A stretch of DNA of 29,353 nt from Clostridiales bacterium UBA6468 (GTDB lineage: Bacteria; Bacillota; Clostridia; Oscillospirales; Oscillospiraceae). Shown piece after piece: positions 13,802-22,546 of the stretch. The notes under the pieces were generated by a model. The model did not search any database and was not told the DNA's origin. It was given only the letters and a program-made list of their open reading frames with translations. The stretch is from assembly GCA_002436765.1 (NCBI GenBank), contig DJNI01000017.1:1-29353 (forward strand). Reading direction: 5' to 3'. Both the position numbers and the translations under genes were made by a program. Within the stretch, counting starts at the first letter, position 1. Each line of letters opens with the position of its first letter.

Positions 13802-15580
13802 TTACTCCAGATCCCAGTCCAGATCGTCGCCGCCGAGGATTTCCGGCTCGATGTAGGTCAGCGGAATGACGATCCGCACCGCTACGCCGCCCTTGTCCCG
13901 GTTGCTGATGGTGAACGTAGCGTCGTCGCCGTAGATCAGCTGGAGCCGCTGGCGAACGTTTCCCACGCCGATACCGCCCCGCCGGCTGGCCTCGATCCGG
14001 CCGGATTGCAGCTTCTGCTCCATCTGCGGCGACAGGCCGTAGCCGGTGTCCTTTACCGTGATGTTCAGCCTATTCTCCTTCACGTAGGCGTGGACAATGA
14101 TCTCCGAGTCCTCCTCCTGTCCCCGGATGCCGTGCTGCAGGGCGTTTTCCACCACCGGCTGGAGAATCATGGTGGGGATCAGGGCATTGCGCGCCGCTTC
14201 CTTGGCGGAAAACGTGGTTTTCAGCTTATCGCCGTGGATAAAGCGGTAGATTTCCGTGTAGTCCCGGAGCATGTCGAATTCCTGCTGGCAGGTGATGAAC
14301 TGACGGGTTGTGTTCACCGTGATGCTGCGGAAATACCGGCTGATGCGCTGGACGATCTCCACAATATCGTCGTTGCCCCGGATTTTTGCCATGGAATTGA
14401 TGGTTTCCAGAGCGTTGTATATGAAGTGAGGGCGGATCTGGGTTTCCAGCGACCGGTATTTGTATTCCAGCATCTGGATTTCCGCTTCGTTTTTCAGCCG
14501 TTCCTTTTCCACCAGCTGTTCCAGAAGCTCCTGGATCTTGGAGGTCATGTGGTTCATGGTCTCCGCAAGGAGGCTGATGTCATCGTTTCCGGAAACGTTG
14601 ATATGCTGGGAGAAATCGCCGTCGGCCACCCGCGTCATGGCCTTTTTCAGCTCCAGCAGCTTGGTCACCAGCCCCTGCATGAGAACCGTCAGAACGGCGA
14701 CGCCCGCCAGCAGTCCCATGCAGCCGAACAGAACGCCGTTGCGCGCAATGCGGTTTACCATATCCCGGTACGCCGCCGTGGAATTGATGCCCACGGTGAT
14801 CCAGTTTCCGCTGCTGCTGGAGGCTGTGTAGTAGTCCAGCTTCGTCCAGTTCTTCTTCTCGGCCAGGACGCCATCCGCCATGTCCTCTTCGATGCTCTGC
14901 CGCACGTCCTCCGGTATCGCCATACCCGCGCCGGAAAGGTAATCCCCATGGACGTCAAAAAACAGGAAGCCCGTGTTCTCATAGACATTGCTGACGCTGA
15001 AAATATCCCCCTTCATGTGGATGACGACCTTGCCCACCCGGCGAAGCGGAGAGGTCGCGTACACGTCCCGCAGGATGTACACGCCGCCGTCGGTGCCCCG
15101 GTACCAGTTGCTGTTGCCATAGGTGACCGACCGGTGTTCGTCCAGGATGGTGTCGCAGTTTGTCTGCACATCTGCCTGATTGCGGACGGTTCTTCCGGCG
15201 GTGGTCAGTCTCGTGCCGTCGGACATCTCCAGAAGGATATAATCGTAATCCGAGGATTCGGTGATCATCTGGGTCAGCGCATAGCGGACGTCCGTCAGCG
15301 CCGCGGAGGAGTGCTCCTGGGTATACGCGTCCATCAGCAGCGGAATTTCCAGCGCCGCCATCCGGGAATAGATGGAATAGCCCATGGATTCCTGATTTTC
15401 CCGGAAATTCAGCGCCACCTGCTCGGTGAGCAGCCTGAGATTCCGGGAGCTTTCCTCCTCCAGAACATTCGCCGCCGCATGGATCTGGTTATAGGTATTG
15501 GCGCAGATGGCGAAAAACAGGGAGCAGATGTACACGATGATCAGTTTCGCCGAAAAGGACAGACTACGAAATCGTTTCAT
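13802..15580 (-). CDS. YesM/LytS-type sensor histidine kinase
   Basis: A 592-residue membrane kinase. TM1 spans about residues 12-30, a large extracellular sensor region follows, TM2 is near 280-305, then a HAMP linker (VTKLLELKKAMTRVADGDFSQHI) and a coiled region. The His_kinase domain has the acceptor in ETQIRPHFIYNALETINSMA (His385). A HATPase domain carries VENALQHGI and GIGVGNVRQRL. The order matches YesM/BtrM-type kinases that sense extracellular sugars or binding proteins. ATG at 15580 lies 3 nt after the regulator stop, with GGAG inside the end of that gene. It would phosphorylate the regulator encoded upstream and probably controls the nearby CUT1 transporter. Confidence 0.94.
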   Translation of the reverse strand: MKRFRSLSFSAKLIIVYICSLFFAICANTYNQIHAAANVLEEESSRNLRLLTEQVALNFRENQESMGYSIYSRMAALEIPLLMDAYTQEHSSAALTDVRYALTQMITESSDYDYILLEMSDGTRLTTAGRTVRNQADVQTNCDTILDEHRSVTYGNSNWYRGTDGGVYILRDVYATSPLRRVGKVVIHMKGDIFSVSNVYENTGFLFFDVHGDYLSGAGMAIPEDVRQSIEEDMADGVLAEKKNWTKLDYYTASSSSGNWITVGINSTAAYRDMVNRIARNGVLFGCMGLLAGVAVLTVLMQGLVTKLLELKKAMTRVADGDFSQHINVSGNDDISLLAETMNHMTSKIQELLEQLVEKERLKNEAEIQMLEYKYRSLETQIRPHFIYNALETINSMAKIRGNDDIVEIVQRISRYFRSITVNTTRQFITCQQEFDMLRDYTEIYRFIHGDKLKTTFSAKEAARNALIPTMILQPVVENALQHGIRGQEEDSEIIVHAYVKENRLNITVKDTGYGLSPQMEQKLQSGRIEASRRGGIGVGNVRQRLQLIYGDDATFTISNRDKGGVAVRIVIPLTYIEPEILGGDDLDWDLE

Positions 15581-15583
15581 TTC

Positions 15584-17086
15584 TCATTCTCCGCATTTGC
15601 TGAAGCGGTATTCCGTGGGGCTCATATTCTCCATCTTCCGGAACACGTTGTAGAAGCTGATATAATTCTCGTATCCGATGGCATAGGCAATATCCTCCAC
15701 CCGCATCCGGGTGTCCGCCAGCATCTGCTTGGCCACGGTCATTTTTGCGTTGATGACGTGCTGCCGGTAGGTGATGCCCGTCTCCTTCCGGATCAGGGTG
15801 GACAGGTAGTTGGGCGACACGTAGAAAACGGCGGCCACATTTTCCAGCACCAGCCCCTCCGTCACGTGTTCCCGGACATATTCCAGTACGTTGCGGACCA
15901 GGGAGGAATTGGCCGGAACGTTGATCTTCTGAACCTCACGGAAGAAGTTGTCCAGCCAGGAGCGGGCGCTGTCCAGCGTCCCCAGCTTTGTGATGTTGTA
16001 CACGGAGATGTCCACGGAATCCGTCCATTGGGAGATGCTGCTCTTTTCCTGCATTGCCTTGGTGCAGAAGGACAGGAGCATGATCCTTACCAGGCGGAGC
16101 TTGCCGCCGCTTTTTTCCATCATCACGTTCCAAACTTCCTCCGGGGTGATGGAATCGATCTTCTGCGCCATTTTTGCGCAGCTCTGCTCTAAGTCCACCA
16201 GCCGGGTCAGCTTGGTGCTGTTCACGGACTGGCTGCCGAAGAAATCCACGGTGGTGTGTCTTCCGTAGATCACATGACGGAGAAGGGTCTGCCGCGCCTC
16301 GTCATAGGCCGTCCGCAGCTCCGACGCCTGGGTGTGCAGGTCGCTGACCGCCACCGCCTGATCCAGGCAGTTGCGGGAGATGATCTGAGCGATATTTCTC
16401 GCCTGGATCTGCCATCCCGCCGTATCTCCGGCGAGTCCGCAGTAAATCACCAGCTCGCCGTCCAGAACGGCGGAAACCAGCTCCAGATTTTCCGGCAAAT
16501 CCAGAAAATCCACTCTCTGAAGCATGGGGCCGGTCACGCCGTCGGAGGATTCCACGCAGATCATGAAATAGCCGCTGGGAATGCGGTTCGCGAAGCCCAG
16601 AAATACCGTCTCCGTCCTGTCCGTGCCGCCTGCGGTCAGGGCGTTCATAAAGCGGAAGCGCCGCAGCGCCGCGTCTCTGCGTTCGCTCTCCATGGCCGCG
16701 TCCCTGTCCTTGTGCAGGCTTTCCGCCGCCCTGCGCAGGGACTGGCACAGCTCCTCGTTGTCCACCGGCTTCAGGATAAAATCGAAGGCGGAGAGCTTGA
16801 TGGCACGGGAGGCATACTCGATCTTCTCGTAGGCCGTAATAAAAATCACCCGGGAATCTGCCAGCTCCTCCTCCATAAGCTCCACCATGGCCAGTCCGTC
16901 CATTTCGGGCATGTGGATGTCGGCCAGGACAATGTCCGGATGGAATTGGCGGATCAGATCGCAGCCCTGGCGACCGTTTTCTGCCGTTGCCACCAGGCGA
17001 AGCCCCAGCCGCCCCCAGGGAATGGTGCGCTTCAGCGACTCCAGTGCGACCTGGTTATCCTCTACAATCAGTGCAGTATACTCCAT
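15584..17086 (-). CDS. YesN-type response regulator with AraC HTH
   Basis: A 500-residue regulator. The receiver domain (1-120) has the acidic pair Glu9/Asp10, phospho-acceptor Asp56 in IVLADIHMPEMDG, Thr84 and Lys106 (ILKPVDN). A long middle region of unknown role (about 130-395) follows. A C-terminal AraC domain carries VAAVFYVSPNYLSTLIRKETGITYRQHVINAKM and VEDIAYAIGYENYISFYNVFRKMENMSPTEYR. The start is ATG 17086 with GGAGA upstream and a good promoter. It is the first gene of a two-gene unit with the kinase. It immediately follows the CUT1 permease genes, whose promoter it probably activates (inference from YesMN systems). Confidence 0.94.
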   Translation of the reverse strand: MEYTALIVEDNQVALESLKRTIPWGRLGLRLVATAENGRQGCDLIRQFHPDIVLADIHMPEMDGLAMVELMEEELADSRVIFITAYEKIEYASRAIKLSAFDFILKPVDNEELCQSLRRAAESLHKDRDAAMESERRDAALRRFRFMNALTAGGTDRTETVFLGFANRIPSGYFMICVESSDGVTGPMLQRVDFLDLPENLELVSAVLDGELVIYCGLAGDTAGWQIQARNIAQIISRNCLDQAVAVSDLHTQASELRTAYDEARQTLLRHVIYGRHTTVDFFGSQSVNSTKLTRLVDLEQSCAKMAQKIDSITPEEVWNVMMEKSGGKLRLVRIMLLSFCTKAMQEKSSISQWTDSVDISVYNITKLGTLDSARSWLDNFFREVQKINVPANSSLVRNVLEYVREHVTEGLVLENVAAVFYVSPNYLSTLIRKETGITYRQHVINAKMTVAKQMLADTRMRVEDIAYAIGYENYISFYNVFRKMENMSPTEYRFSKCGE

Positions 17087-17162
17087 TCTCCGTCTCCCGT
17101 TCGCTTTCTTTTCGCCGGACTATTGTCCGACCGTGTTGCCGCACTTTCCGGATGTTGTCGTT

Positions 17163-17191
17163 ATTCTACCAGAAATCCGGCGCATGTACAA
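17163..17191 (-). promoter_or_regulatory. Promoter of the two-component genes
   Basis: Minus-strand -35 TTGTAC (17186-17191), 17-bp spacer and -10 TAGAAT (17163-17168), about 77 bp before the regulator start. Confidence 0.6.
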
Positions 17192-17203
17192 CCCTTATAT
17201 TCG

Positions 17204-17235
17204 AAAAGCTGCGCCCCCGCAGGGACGCAGCTTTT
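17204..17235 (-). terminator. Terminator after the CUT1 permease genes
   Basis: AAAAGCTGCG (17204-17213) pairs with CGCAGCTTTT (17226-17235), with an inner CCC/GGG pair. It begins 12 bases after the permease stop and ends in TTTTC on the minus strand. It separates importer transcription from the regulator unit. Confidence 0.8.
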
Positions 17236-17246
17236 TTTCGGTGCAA

Positions 17247-18128
17247 TCAGCCCTTCACCGCGCCGGCCATGACGCCGCTGACCACGTACCTCTGCAAGGA
17301 GAAATACAGGATCAGGATCGGGAGCATCGCCATGATGAAGAAGGCAAACGCCAGGTTCAGCTCTGCGGTATTCTCGTTGAAGTACACGATCTGCGCCAGA
17401 GGAAGGGTACGGCTGGCCTTATCCCGGAGCAGGACGACCGCCGTATTGTAGTCGTTCCAGACATAGACCGTATTCAGCACCAGCTGCGTGGCGTTGATGG
17501 GCTTGAGCAGCGGGAAAACGATCCTCCAGAAGGTCTGGAACCGTCCGCACCCGTCGATCTCCGCCGCCTGCTCCAATTCTTTCGGTACAGTCTTGACAAA
17601 GCTGGTGATGACCAGAACACTGATGGACACCTGCAAGCCTGCACGGGCGATGATGAAGCCCAGATTCGTGCTGACCAGTCCCGCATCGAACAAATTCAGA
17701 TACAGGGGCAGCATGATGCACTGGAAGGGGATCAGGGTGCCCATGGTCATGATGACGTACATGAAAGAGTAGAACCGGGTATTGTTCCGCGCCAGCACCC
17801 AGGCGGCCATGGAACACACGACCATCAGCAAAAAGATGGTGGGAATGGTGGTCAGGATGCTGTTTTTCAGGCCGACCAGGAACTGCTCGTTTTCCGTAAT
17901 GACCCGGATATAGTTATCCAGCGTCGGATTTTTCGGCCATGCCAGGTGATTGATGGTGATTTCGTTCTTGTACTTGATGGAGTAGATCACGCTGATATAG
18001 AAGGGAATCAGAGTGATCAGCACCAGCGCGATGCAGGACAGCTTCTTTGTCAGATCGGCGATCATTGCCCGGCGGTGCTGCCGCTGGAGGATCGTCTCCG
18101 CCGTCCGGGGGGCCTGAACCTTGGTCAT
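17247..18128 (-). CDS. CUT1 sugar ABC transporter permease (MalG type)
   Basis: A 293-residue inner-membrane permease with about six hydrophobic segments. The cytoplasmic EAA loop that docks the ATPase is clear: ELEQAAEIDGCGRFQTFWRIVFPLLKP. The C-terminus LQRYVVSGVMAGAVKG is typical of MalG homologues. Its ATG overlaps the stop of the partner permease (ATGA). No ATPase gene lies in the window. CUT1 systems in Firmicutes often share a distant MsmX-type ATPase, which probably applies here. Confidence 0.95.
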   Translation of the reverse strand: MTKVQAPRTAETILQRQHRRAMIADLTKKLSCIALVLITLIPFYISVIYSIKYKNEITINHLAWPKNPTLDNYIRVITENEQFLVGLKNSILTTIPTIFLLMVVCSMAAWVLARNNTRFYSFMYVIMTMGTLIPFQCIMLPLYLNLFDAGLVSTNLGFIIARAGLQVSISVLVITSFVKTVPKELEQAAEIDGCGRFQTFWRIVFPLLKPINATQLVLNTVYVWNDYNTAVVLLRDKASRTLPLAQIVYFNENTAELNLAFAFFIMAMLPILILYFSLQRYVVSGVMAGAVKG

Positions 18129-19015
18129 GCTTCCACCTCGCTCTTTCTGAAGAAGTAGGTTACCACACGGGTCAGCAGGACAAGCACGATGGTCAGCATG
18201 ACCGCCGCCGCCTGGCCGAGGCCGGCTTTGCTGTAACCGAAGATGTAATCATAGACAAACATGGCGGAAGTCTGGGCGGCCTCCATGTTTCTCGCGACCG
18301 CCATGGGGTAGTCAAAGCACCTTAGGCCCCATGCCAGCAGAAGCGTCACGTTGGAGGTGAAGGACGGGACCAGAAGGGGGATCGTCACCCGGAAGAACTT
18401 CTGGATCGTCGAAGCGCCGTCGATGGTCGCCGCCTCGTAGTAATCGTTGGGAATCGCTTTCAGTCCGGCGATGTAGATCAGCATACAGTAGCCCATGTCA
18501 CGCCAGATCGCGATGGCAGCCATACCGACGACCACCTGATCGGACTGTCCCAAAGGGCTCGCGGCGCCGAACAGCACCGAGTAGACATCCGTATATACAT
18601 AACTCCAGACAATGGCCGCGCTGGTCAGCGCGGTGGTAAAGGGCAGGAACATCATTGTCCGGCAGGCATTTGCGAATTTGGAATTCCGGAAAAGCAGCAG
18701 CGCAAAGGCCAGTCCCAGAACATTCGCACCGATATCATAGATAATGGTGAACTGGAGGGTATGGACAAACGCCTGCTGGAAATAGGTGTTCTTCAGCATC
18801 AGCACATAGTTGCGCAGGCCGTTGAACTCCCGTTTCGGGCTGATAATGCTTTTCCAATTCGTGAAGGAATAGGGAATGCCCTGAATAAACGGTACGAGCA
18901 CAACATAAGCAAACAGTGCAAATGCCGGCAGCAGAAGCAGAAGGTTCTCGGTATGCGTTCTTACGTGCCGCCGAGCCCGGCCTCTGAGAAGCTGATTGTC
19001 TCTTAATCGATCCAC
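18125..19015 (-). CDS. CUT1 sugar ABC transporter permease (MalF type)
   Basis: About 296 residues with six or so membrane segments and the EAA loop YYEAATIDGASTIQKFFRVTIPLLVP. The frame stays open upstream to 19102, but that stretch covers a terminator-like hairpin. The GTG at 19013-19015 has GGAGG seven nt upstream and gives the normal MalF-type N-terminus (VDRLRDNQLLRGRARRHV followed by TM1), so it is chosen. It pairs with the MalG-type permease immediately downstream. It is separated from the binding-protein gene by several stem-loops. Confidence 0.92.
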   Translation of the reverse strand: MDRLRDNQLLRGRARRHVRTHTENLLLLLPAFALFAYVVLVPFIQGIPYSFTNWKSIISPKREFNGLRNYVLMLKNTYFQQAFVHTLQFTIIYDIGANVLGLAFALLLFRNSKFANACRTMMFLPFTTALTSAAIVWSYVYTDVYSVLFGAASPLGQSDQVVVGMAAIAIWRDMGYCMLIYIAGLKAIPNDYYEAATIDGASTIQKFFRVTIPLLVPSFTSNVTLLLAWGLRCFDYPMAVARNMEAAQTSAMFVYDYIFGYSKAGLGQAAAVMLTIVLVLLTRVVTYFFRKSEVEA

Positions 19016-19037
19016 GACAATTCCTCCACAACAATAT

Positions 19038-19121
19038 CCGGCCGTCGGCCGGTAAAATCTGGCTGCCGGAATCCTCCGGCAAAAATAGGGGGATGCCCGC
19101 ACCCGAAGATACGGGCATCCC
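19038..19121 (-). terminator. Attenuator-like stem-loop cluster between CUT1 lipoprotein and permeases
   Basis: The main hairpin GGGATGCCCG (19090-19099) with CGGGCATCCC (19112-19121) is followed on the minus strand by CCTATTTTT, so it looks like a partial terminator. Two further GC-rich stems follow: 19065-19070 with 19075-19080, and 19038-19044 with 19046-19052. This arrangement would leave the binding protein expressed above the permeases. Confidence 0.75.
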
Positions 19122-19151
19122 GTTTAAACGACGTTTGGTTTGTCTGCGAAA

Positions 19152-20516
19152 TCAGCCGTTTTCGGCAATGTTCTGGTCGAACTTGGCCTGCATAGCGCTC
19201 AGGCAGTCGGCGGGAGACTGGTTGGTGCCGTTGGAGTAGCTCTCGGCAAAGGCAGTCAGATAGGTTCTCCAGTCGGTGGTGAACTGGCTGTTGAAGGGAG
19301 CGGTGAAGTCGCCGTAGTGGGCGATGTTGCCGGAAGCCTTGATGGAAGCCAGCGTCTTGACGATTTCGGGAGCGTTGTCGGCCACGGAACCGTTCAGCAG
19401 AGGCATCAGGGAAACTGCGGACCAGGAGCTGCCGCCCTCGGTGACCCAGTATTCCATGAACTGCACGGCAACGTCATAGCCCTCGGCGTTGGGGTTGACC
19501 ATGAAGCACTGGTCGACCTGAACGTTCATCTTGGCGGAGCCTTCGTCATCGATGGGCTCTACGAAGAAGCCGTACTCGAAGTCGGAGCCTTCGATCATGG
19601 CTTCCAGATCGCCGATGCCCCAGGAGCCGAAGTACATCATGGCAGCCTGGCCGGAGGTGAAGACTTCCAGAGCGGCGTTCTGGTCATTGACCATGGCGTC
19701 GTCGCGCATCCACTTCAGGCGCTTTGCCCAGGTGGCCAGGCCTTCCTCGAAGTAGGGGTAGTCGGTCAGCTTCTTTGCGCCGCTCATGAGGTTGGCGAAC
19801 AGGTCGTTGTCGCCGGCATCCAGCGCCTTGGTCCAGATGTAGTTACGCATTTCGATGTCACCGAACACGGCGTCGCCGAAGGCATGCGCCCAGGGGTCGA
19901 TGTCGGCGTCAGCGATGGTCTGGCAGGCTTCCAGCAGCTCGGTGTAGGTCTTGGGCTCGCTCAGGCCCAGGTCGGAGAAGATCTTCTTGTTGTAGAAAAC
20001 GCCCCAGGTCTTGAAGTCGATGGGGAAGCCGTAGATGCGGCCGTTGGCGGAAACGTCGCCCAGGTCGCCGCTGGGCAGACCCAGACCGTTGATGACCTCG
20101 TTGTCGGTCATGTCGGCAACGTAGCCCTGCTCAACCAGATCGGGATACAGGCCGGGGTTGCCCATCATGATCTCGGGCTGATCGCCGGAGGCCAGGGCGG
20201 TCTGCAGCTGGGGGAAGTAGTCGGTGCCCTGGTTGTACATGATGTTTTCCCAGGTGATGTTGTATTCGGGATGCTCAGCGGCGAAAGCGGCCTCGACCGC
20301 ATCCAGGCCGGCCTGCTTGGTGGTCTGCGTCATGTAGTGGAAAACGGTGATCTTAACATCCTTCGCGCCCTCTTCGGCGGGGGCAGCGGTGGTGGCGGGA
20401 GCGTCCGCCTTGGTGGCTGCGGTGGTAGGCGTCTCGGCGGGCTTCGCGCCGCAGGCGGCCATGGAGAGTAGCATTACGAAAGCCAGGAACAGTGCTGCGA
20501 GTTTCTTACATTTCAT
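19152..20516 (-). CDS. CUT1 extracellular solute-binding lipoprotein (family 1)
   Basis: A 454-residue lipoprotein. The signal peptide MKCKKLAALFLAFVMLLS ends in lipobox MAAC (Cys22), with a Thr/Ala/Pro linker to about 50. The mature domain belongs to SBP family 1 (MalE-like): VFHYMTQTTKQAGLDAVEAAFAAEHPEYNITWE at the start, the glycine-rich NGRIYGFPIDFKTWGVFYNKKIF segment, and FTSGQAAMMYFGSWGIGDL. Start ATG 20516 with AGGAGG nine nt upstream. It captures an oligosaccharide or glycoside for the two permeases downstream. Its many aromatic residues fit carbohydrate binding, but the ligand is unknown. Confidence 0.94.
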   Translation of the reverse strand: MKCKKLAALFLAFVMLLSMAACGAKPAETPTTAATKADAPATTAAPAEEGAKDVKITVFHYMTQTTKQAGLDAVEAAFAAEHPEYNITWENIMYNQGTDYFPQLQTALASGDQPEIMMGNPGLYPDLVEQGYVADMTDNEVINGLGLPSGDLGDVSANGRIYGFPIDFKTWGVFYNKKIFSDLGLSEPKTYTELLEACQTIADADIDPWAHAFGDAVFGDIEMRNYIWTKALDAGDNDLFANLMSGAKKLTDYPYFEEGLATWAKRLKWMRDDAMVNDQNAALEVFTSGQAAMMYFGSWGIGDLEAMIEGSDFEYGFFVEPIDDEGSAKMNVQVDQCFMVNPNAEGYDVAVQFMEYWVTEGGSSWSAVSLMPLLNGSVADNAPEIVKTLASIKASGNIAHYGDFTAPFNSQFTTDWRTYLTAFAESYSNGTNQSPADCLSAMQAKFDQNIAENG

Positions 20517-20554
20517 TGTTATTCCCTCCTGTTATTTTGTCTTACGACACCATT

Positions 20555-20583
20555 ATTGTAACGGATATTTCCCCGAATTGCCA
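20555..20583 (-). promoter_or_regulatory. Possible promoter of the CUT1 binding-protein gene
   Basis: Minus-strand -10 TACAAT (20555-20560), 17-bp spacer and weak -35 TGGCAA (20578-20583). The weak -35 fits a promoter that needs an activator such as the YesN-type regulator. Confidence 0.4.
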
Positions 20584-20656
20584 TTAACCTGAAACGGGAA
20601 AACCTTAACAATACATACTCATTGCACATTGTGTTACAAATTCAGGACTCCGTTTT

Positions 20657-20671
20657 TGTGCATGATGCACA
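20657..20671. promoter_or_regulatory. 15-bp palindrome upstream of the CUT1 transporter
   Basis: TGTGCAT-G-ATGCACA is perfectly symmetric. It lies two bases past the stop of the ThuA-like gene and about 75 bp upstream of the predicted -35. It has no T-run on either side that would make it a terminator, so an operator role is more likely. Confidence 0.4.
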
Positions 20672-20673
20672 TA

Positions 20674-21408
20674 TCATTTTCCCTGTTCCAGAGGGTCAGC
20701 TTCCCGTGCCCAGGTCGGGAAAGGTTTTGGGCTGTTCTGCGCGCACGCCCAGCGGACTGCGTTTGTAAGAACAGTCTGCACTTCCTTCTGTTTATAGACC
20801 GGATAAGTCTCGTGTCCGCCCTGGAAATAGAAGATTCTGCCTAAGCCCCTTGTCCAGCAGCAGCCGCTGCGGAACACCTCTCCCCCCGGCGCCCAGGTGA
20901 GGAACACCTGCTCCTGGGGCTGGGGGATCTCAAAGTATTCTCCATAGGTTTCGTCCATGGGGATTTCAAAATATTCGCCGGGAAGCCCCGCAGCGATGGG
21001 GTGCGCCAGGTTGACAATCCAGTAGCGCTGGTGCTCGTCATTTTCCCGCCACCGCAGGCTCTGGGTTCTGGTGCCCATCAGCCGGGAAAAAATCTTGGAC
21101 GCGTGGGCGGAATGCAGCACGATCAGCCCCATTCCCTCCAGCACCCGCTTCTGCAGGTAGTCCGCCGCCTCGTCCTCCACCTCCCGCCAGTGCTTGTGGC
21201 TCCAGTATACCAGAACGTCTGTCCTGTCCAGAATCCCGCGGTCAAAGCCCTGCATGGGATCCTGCATGGTGGATGCGGTCACCGTCATATCCGGATTTTC
21301 CCCCAGGAACTCCGCTATGGCGCCCTCCACCCCATGGGGATATACCCGGCGCATCTGCTCTACGGCTTCCGGCAGCGGGCGATCCTCCGCCCAGACATGA
21401 ACATGCAT
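20674..21408 (-). CDS. ThuA-like domain protein
   Basis: A 244-residue protein of the trehalose-utilisation (ThuA) family, which has a glutamine-amidotransferase-like fold. Supporting stretches are HVWAEDRPLPEAVEQMRRVYPHG, DRTDVLVYWSHKHWREVEDE, GMGLIVLHSAHASKIFSRLMGT and GLGRIFYFQGGHETYPVY near the C-terminus. The start is ATG 21408 with AAAGGAGG eight nt upstream. The longer frame to 21438 would run into the preceding gene. It follows the Gfo/Idh/MocA gene by 14 nt, and the two families often occur together in keto-sugar or cyclitol pathways. The catalytic role of this protein is not established. Confidence 0.87.
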   Translation of the reverse strand: MHVHVWAEDRPLPEAVEQMRRVYPHGVEGAIAEFLGENPDMTVTASTMQDPMQGFDRGILDRTDVLVYWSHKHWREVEDEAADYLQKRVLEGMGLIVLHSAHASKIFSRLMGTRTQSLRWRENDEHQRYWIVNLAHPIAAGLPGEYFEIPMDETYGEYFEIPQPQEQVFLTWAPGGEVFRSGCCWTRGLGRIFYFQGGHETYPVYKQKEVQTVLTNAVRWACAQNSPKPFPTWAREADPLEQGK

Positions 21409-21422
21409 CTTTTGTTCCTCCT

Positions 21423-22529
21423 TTACAGCGTGACCCATTCGCCCCGCTTCGCGGAAGCAAGGCAGGCATCTACAAACCGGTTCCCCATAACGCCGTCGGC
21501 AAAGGTGGCATAGGGAACCGCGCCCTTCTGATACGATCCCGTCCGGACGGCCGTGTAAAACGCCGTCATGGCGTTTTTCAGCGCGTCCTGCCAGCCCGGC
21601 GCGTGGCCGGCGGGGGTGAACAGGTAGGGTGCCGTTTCGGGAAGCGCCATGGTCTTGTCCATGTAAACCGTCTCGTTGCCCAGTCCCCGGTTTCCGATCC
21701 GGAGCCAGTCGCAGCGCTCCTGATTCCAGGTATACTCCCGCTCGTCGCCGCTGACCGTGACCGACAGGTCGTTTTTATGCCCCATCATACACTTGGAAAA
21801 CACGGCGGAGCCGGGGGTGCCGTCGGCGAACGCCACCATAACGGCGGTGGTATCGTCGGAATGCACCTCGATCTTCCGCCCCGTCGCCGGGTCTGTCCGC
21901 ACCGGGTGGTGGGTGTACATTCTGGCATAGACCTTCCCGATGGGAACGCCCATCACAAAGCCCGCCGTATCCGCCCAATGTACGCCGATGTCCAGCAGCG
22001 CCCTGGCAGGGGACGTCTCCGGGATCCGTCTGGGGGTGTAATCCGTAGCCTTGGCCACCGATTCCTGCAAATATCTCCCGCTGACATACAGCGGCCTGCC
22101 CGCGTCCCCCCGGGCGATACGTCCCCGCATTTCCAGCACGGCGGCGTTCATCCGGTACTGATAGTTGATGGCATGGGCAATTCCGGCCGCTTCGGCCTTC
22201 TTCCAGACCTCAATTGCCCCCTCCGTGGTCAGGCTCATGGGCTTCTCCGCGTAGATGTGCTTTCCGGCGGCGATGGCCGCTTCGTTGATGGGGTCGTGCA
22301 AAATGTTCGGCGTACAGTTGTGAATGACCTGGATCTCCGGGTCGGCCACCGCCTCCTGCCAGCTGTCCGTTACAATATCCGCGTCATAATATTCCCGTGC
22401 AGCCGGGATGTCCTCCGCCCGGTGGACAACAAGGGTGCGGATATGGACGCCCGGTATCCGGCGGAGCGCGTCATAATGCAGCTTCCCGATAAATCCCATT
22501 CCGATGATCGCAGCATTCAGCTGATGCAT
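21423..22529 (-). CDS. Gfo/Idh/MocA-family oxidoreductase
   Basis: A 368-residue NAD(P)-dependent sugar or cyclitol dehydrogenase. The N-terminal Rossmann motif AAIIGMGFIGKLHYDAL binds the cofactor. HIYAEKPMSLTTEGA carries the conserved Lys of the EKP motif. DIGVHWADTAGFVMG holds the catalytic Asp-x-x-x-His pattern. Start ATG 22529 with AGGGA upstream. It lies 17 nt after the one-TM protein gene and before the ThuA-like gene, in a run leading to the CUT1 importer. It probably oxidises a hydroxyl of the imported sugar or glycoside (inference). Confidence 0.94.
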   Translation of the reverse strand: MHQLNAAIIGMGFIGKLHYDALRRIPGVHIRTLVVHRAEDIPAAREYYDADIVTDSWQEAVADPEIQVIHNCTPNILHDPINEAAIAAGKHIYAEKPMSLTTEGAIEVWKKAEAAGIAHAINYQYRMNAAVLEMRGRIARGDAGRPLYVSGRYLQESVAKATDYTPRRIPETSPARALLDIGVHWADTAGFVMGVPIGKVYARMYTHHPVRTDPATGRKIEVHSDDTTAVMVAFADGTPGSAVFSKCMMGHKNDLSVTVSGDEREYTWNQERCDWLRIGNRGLGNETVYMDKTMALPETAPYLFTPAGHAPGWQDALKNAMTAFYTAVRTGSYQKGAVPYATFADGVMGNRFVDACLASAKRGEWVTL

Positions 22530-22546
22530 AGTTCGTTTCCCTTCTT

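Noticed and set aside
14006..16192. 728-codon plus-strand open frame opposite the two-component genes
   Set aside because: It spans two well-supported minus-strand genes, has no ribosome site and no recognisable domain; antisense shadow.
18125..19102. Upstream start (19102) for the MalF-type permease
   Set aside because: The extension reads through a terminator-like hairpin and lacks family similarity. The GTG at 19015 has GGAGG.
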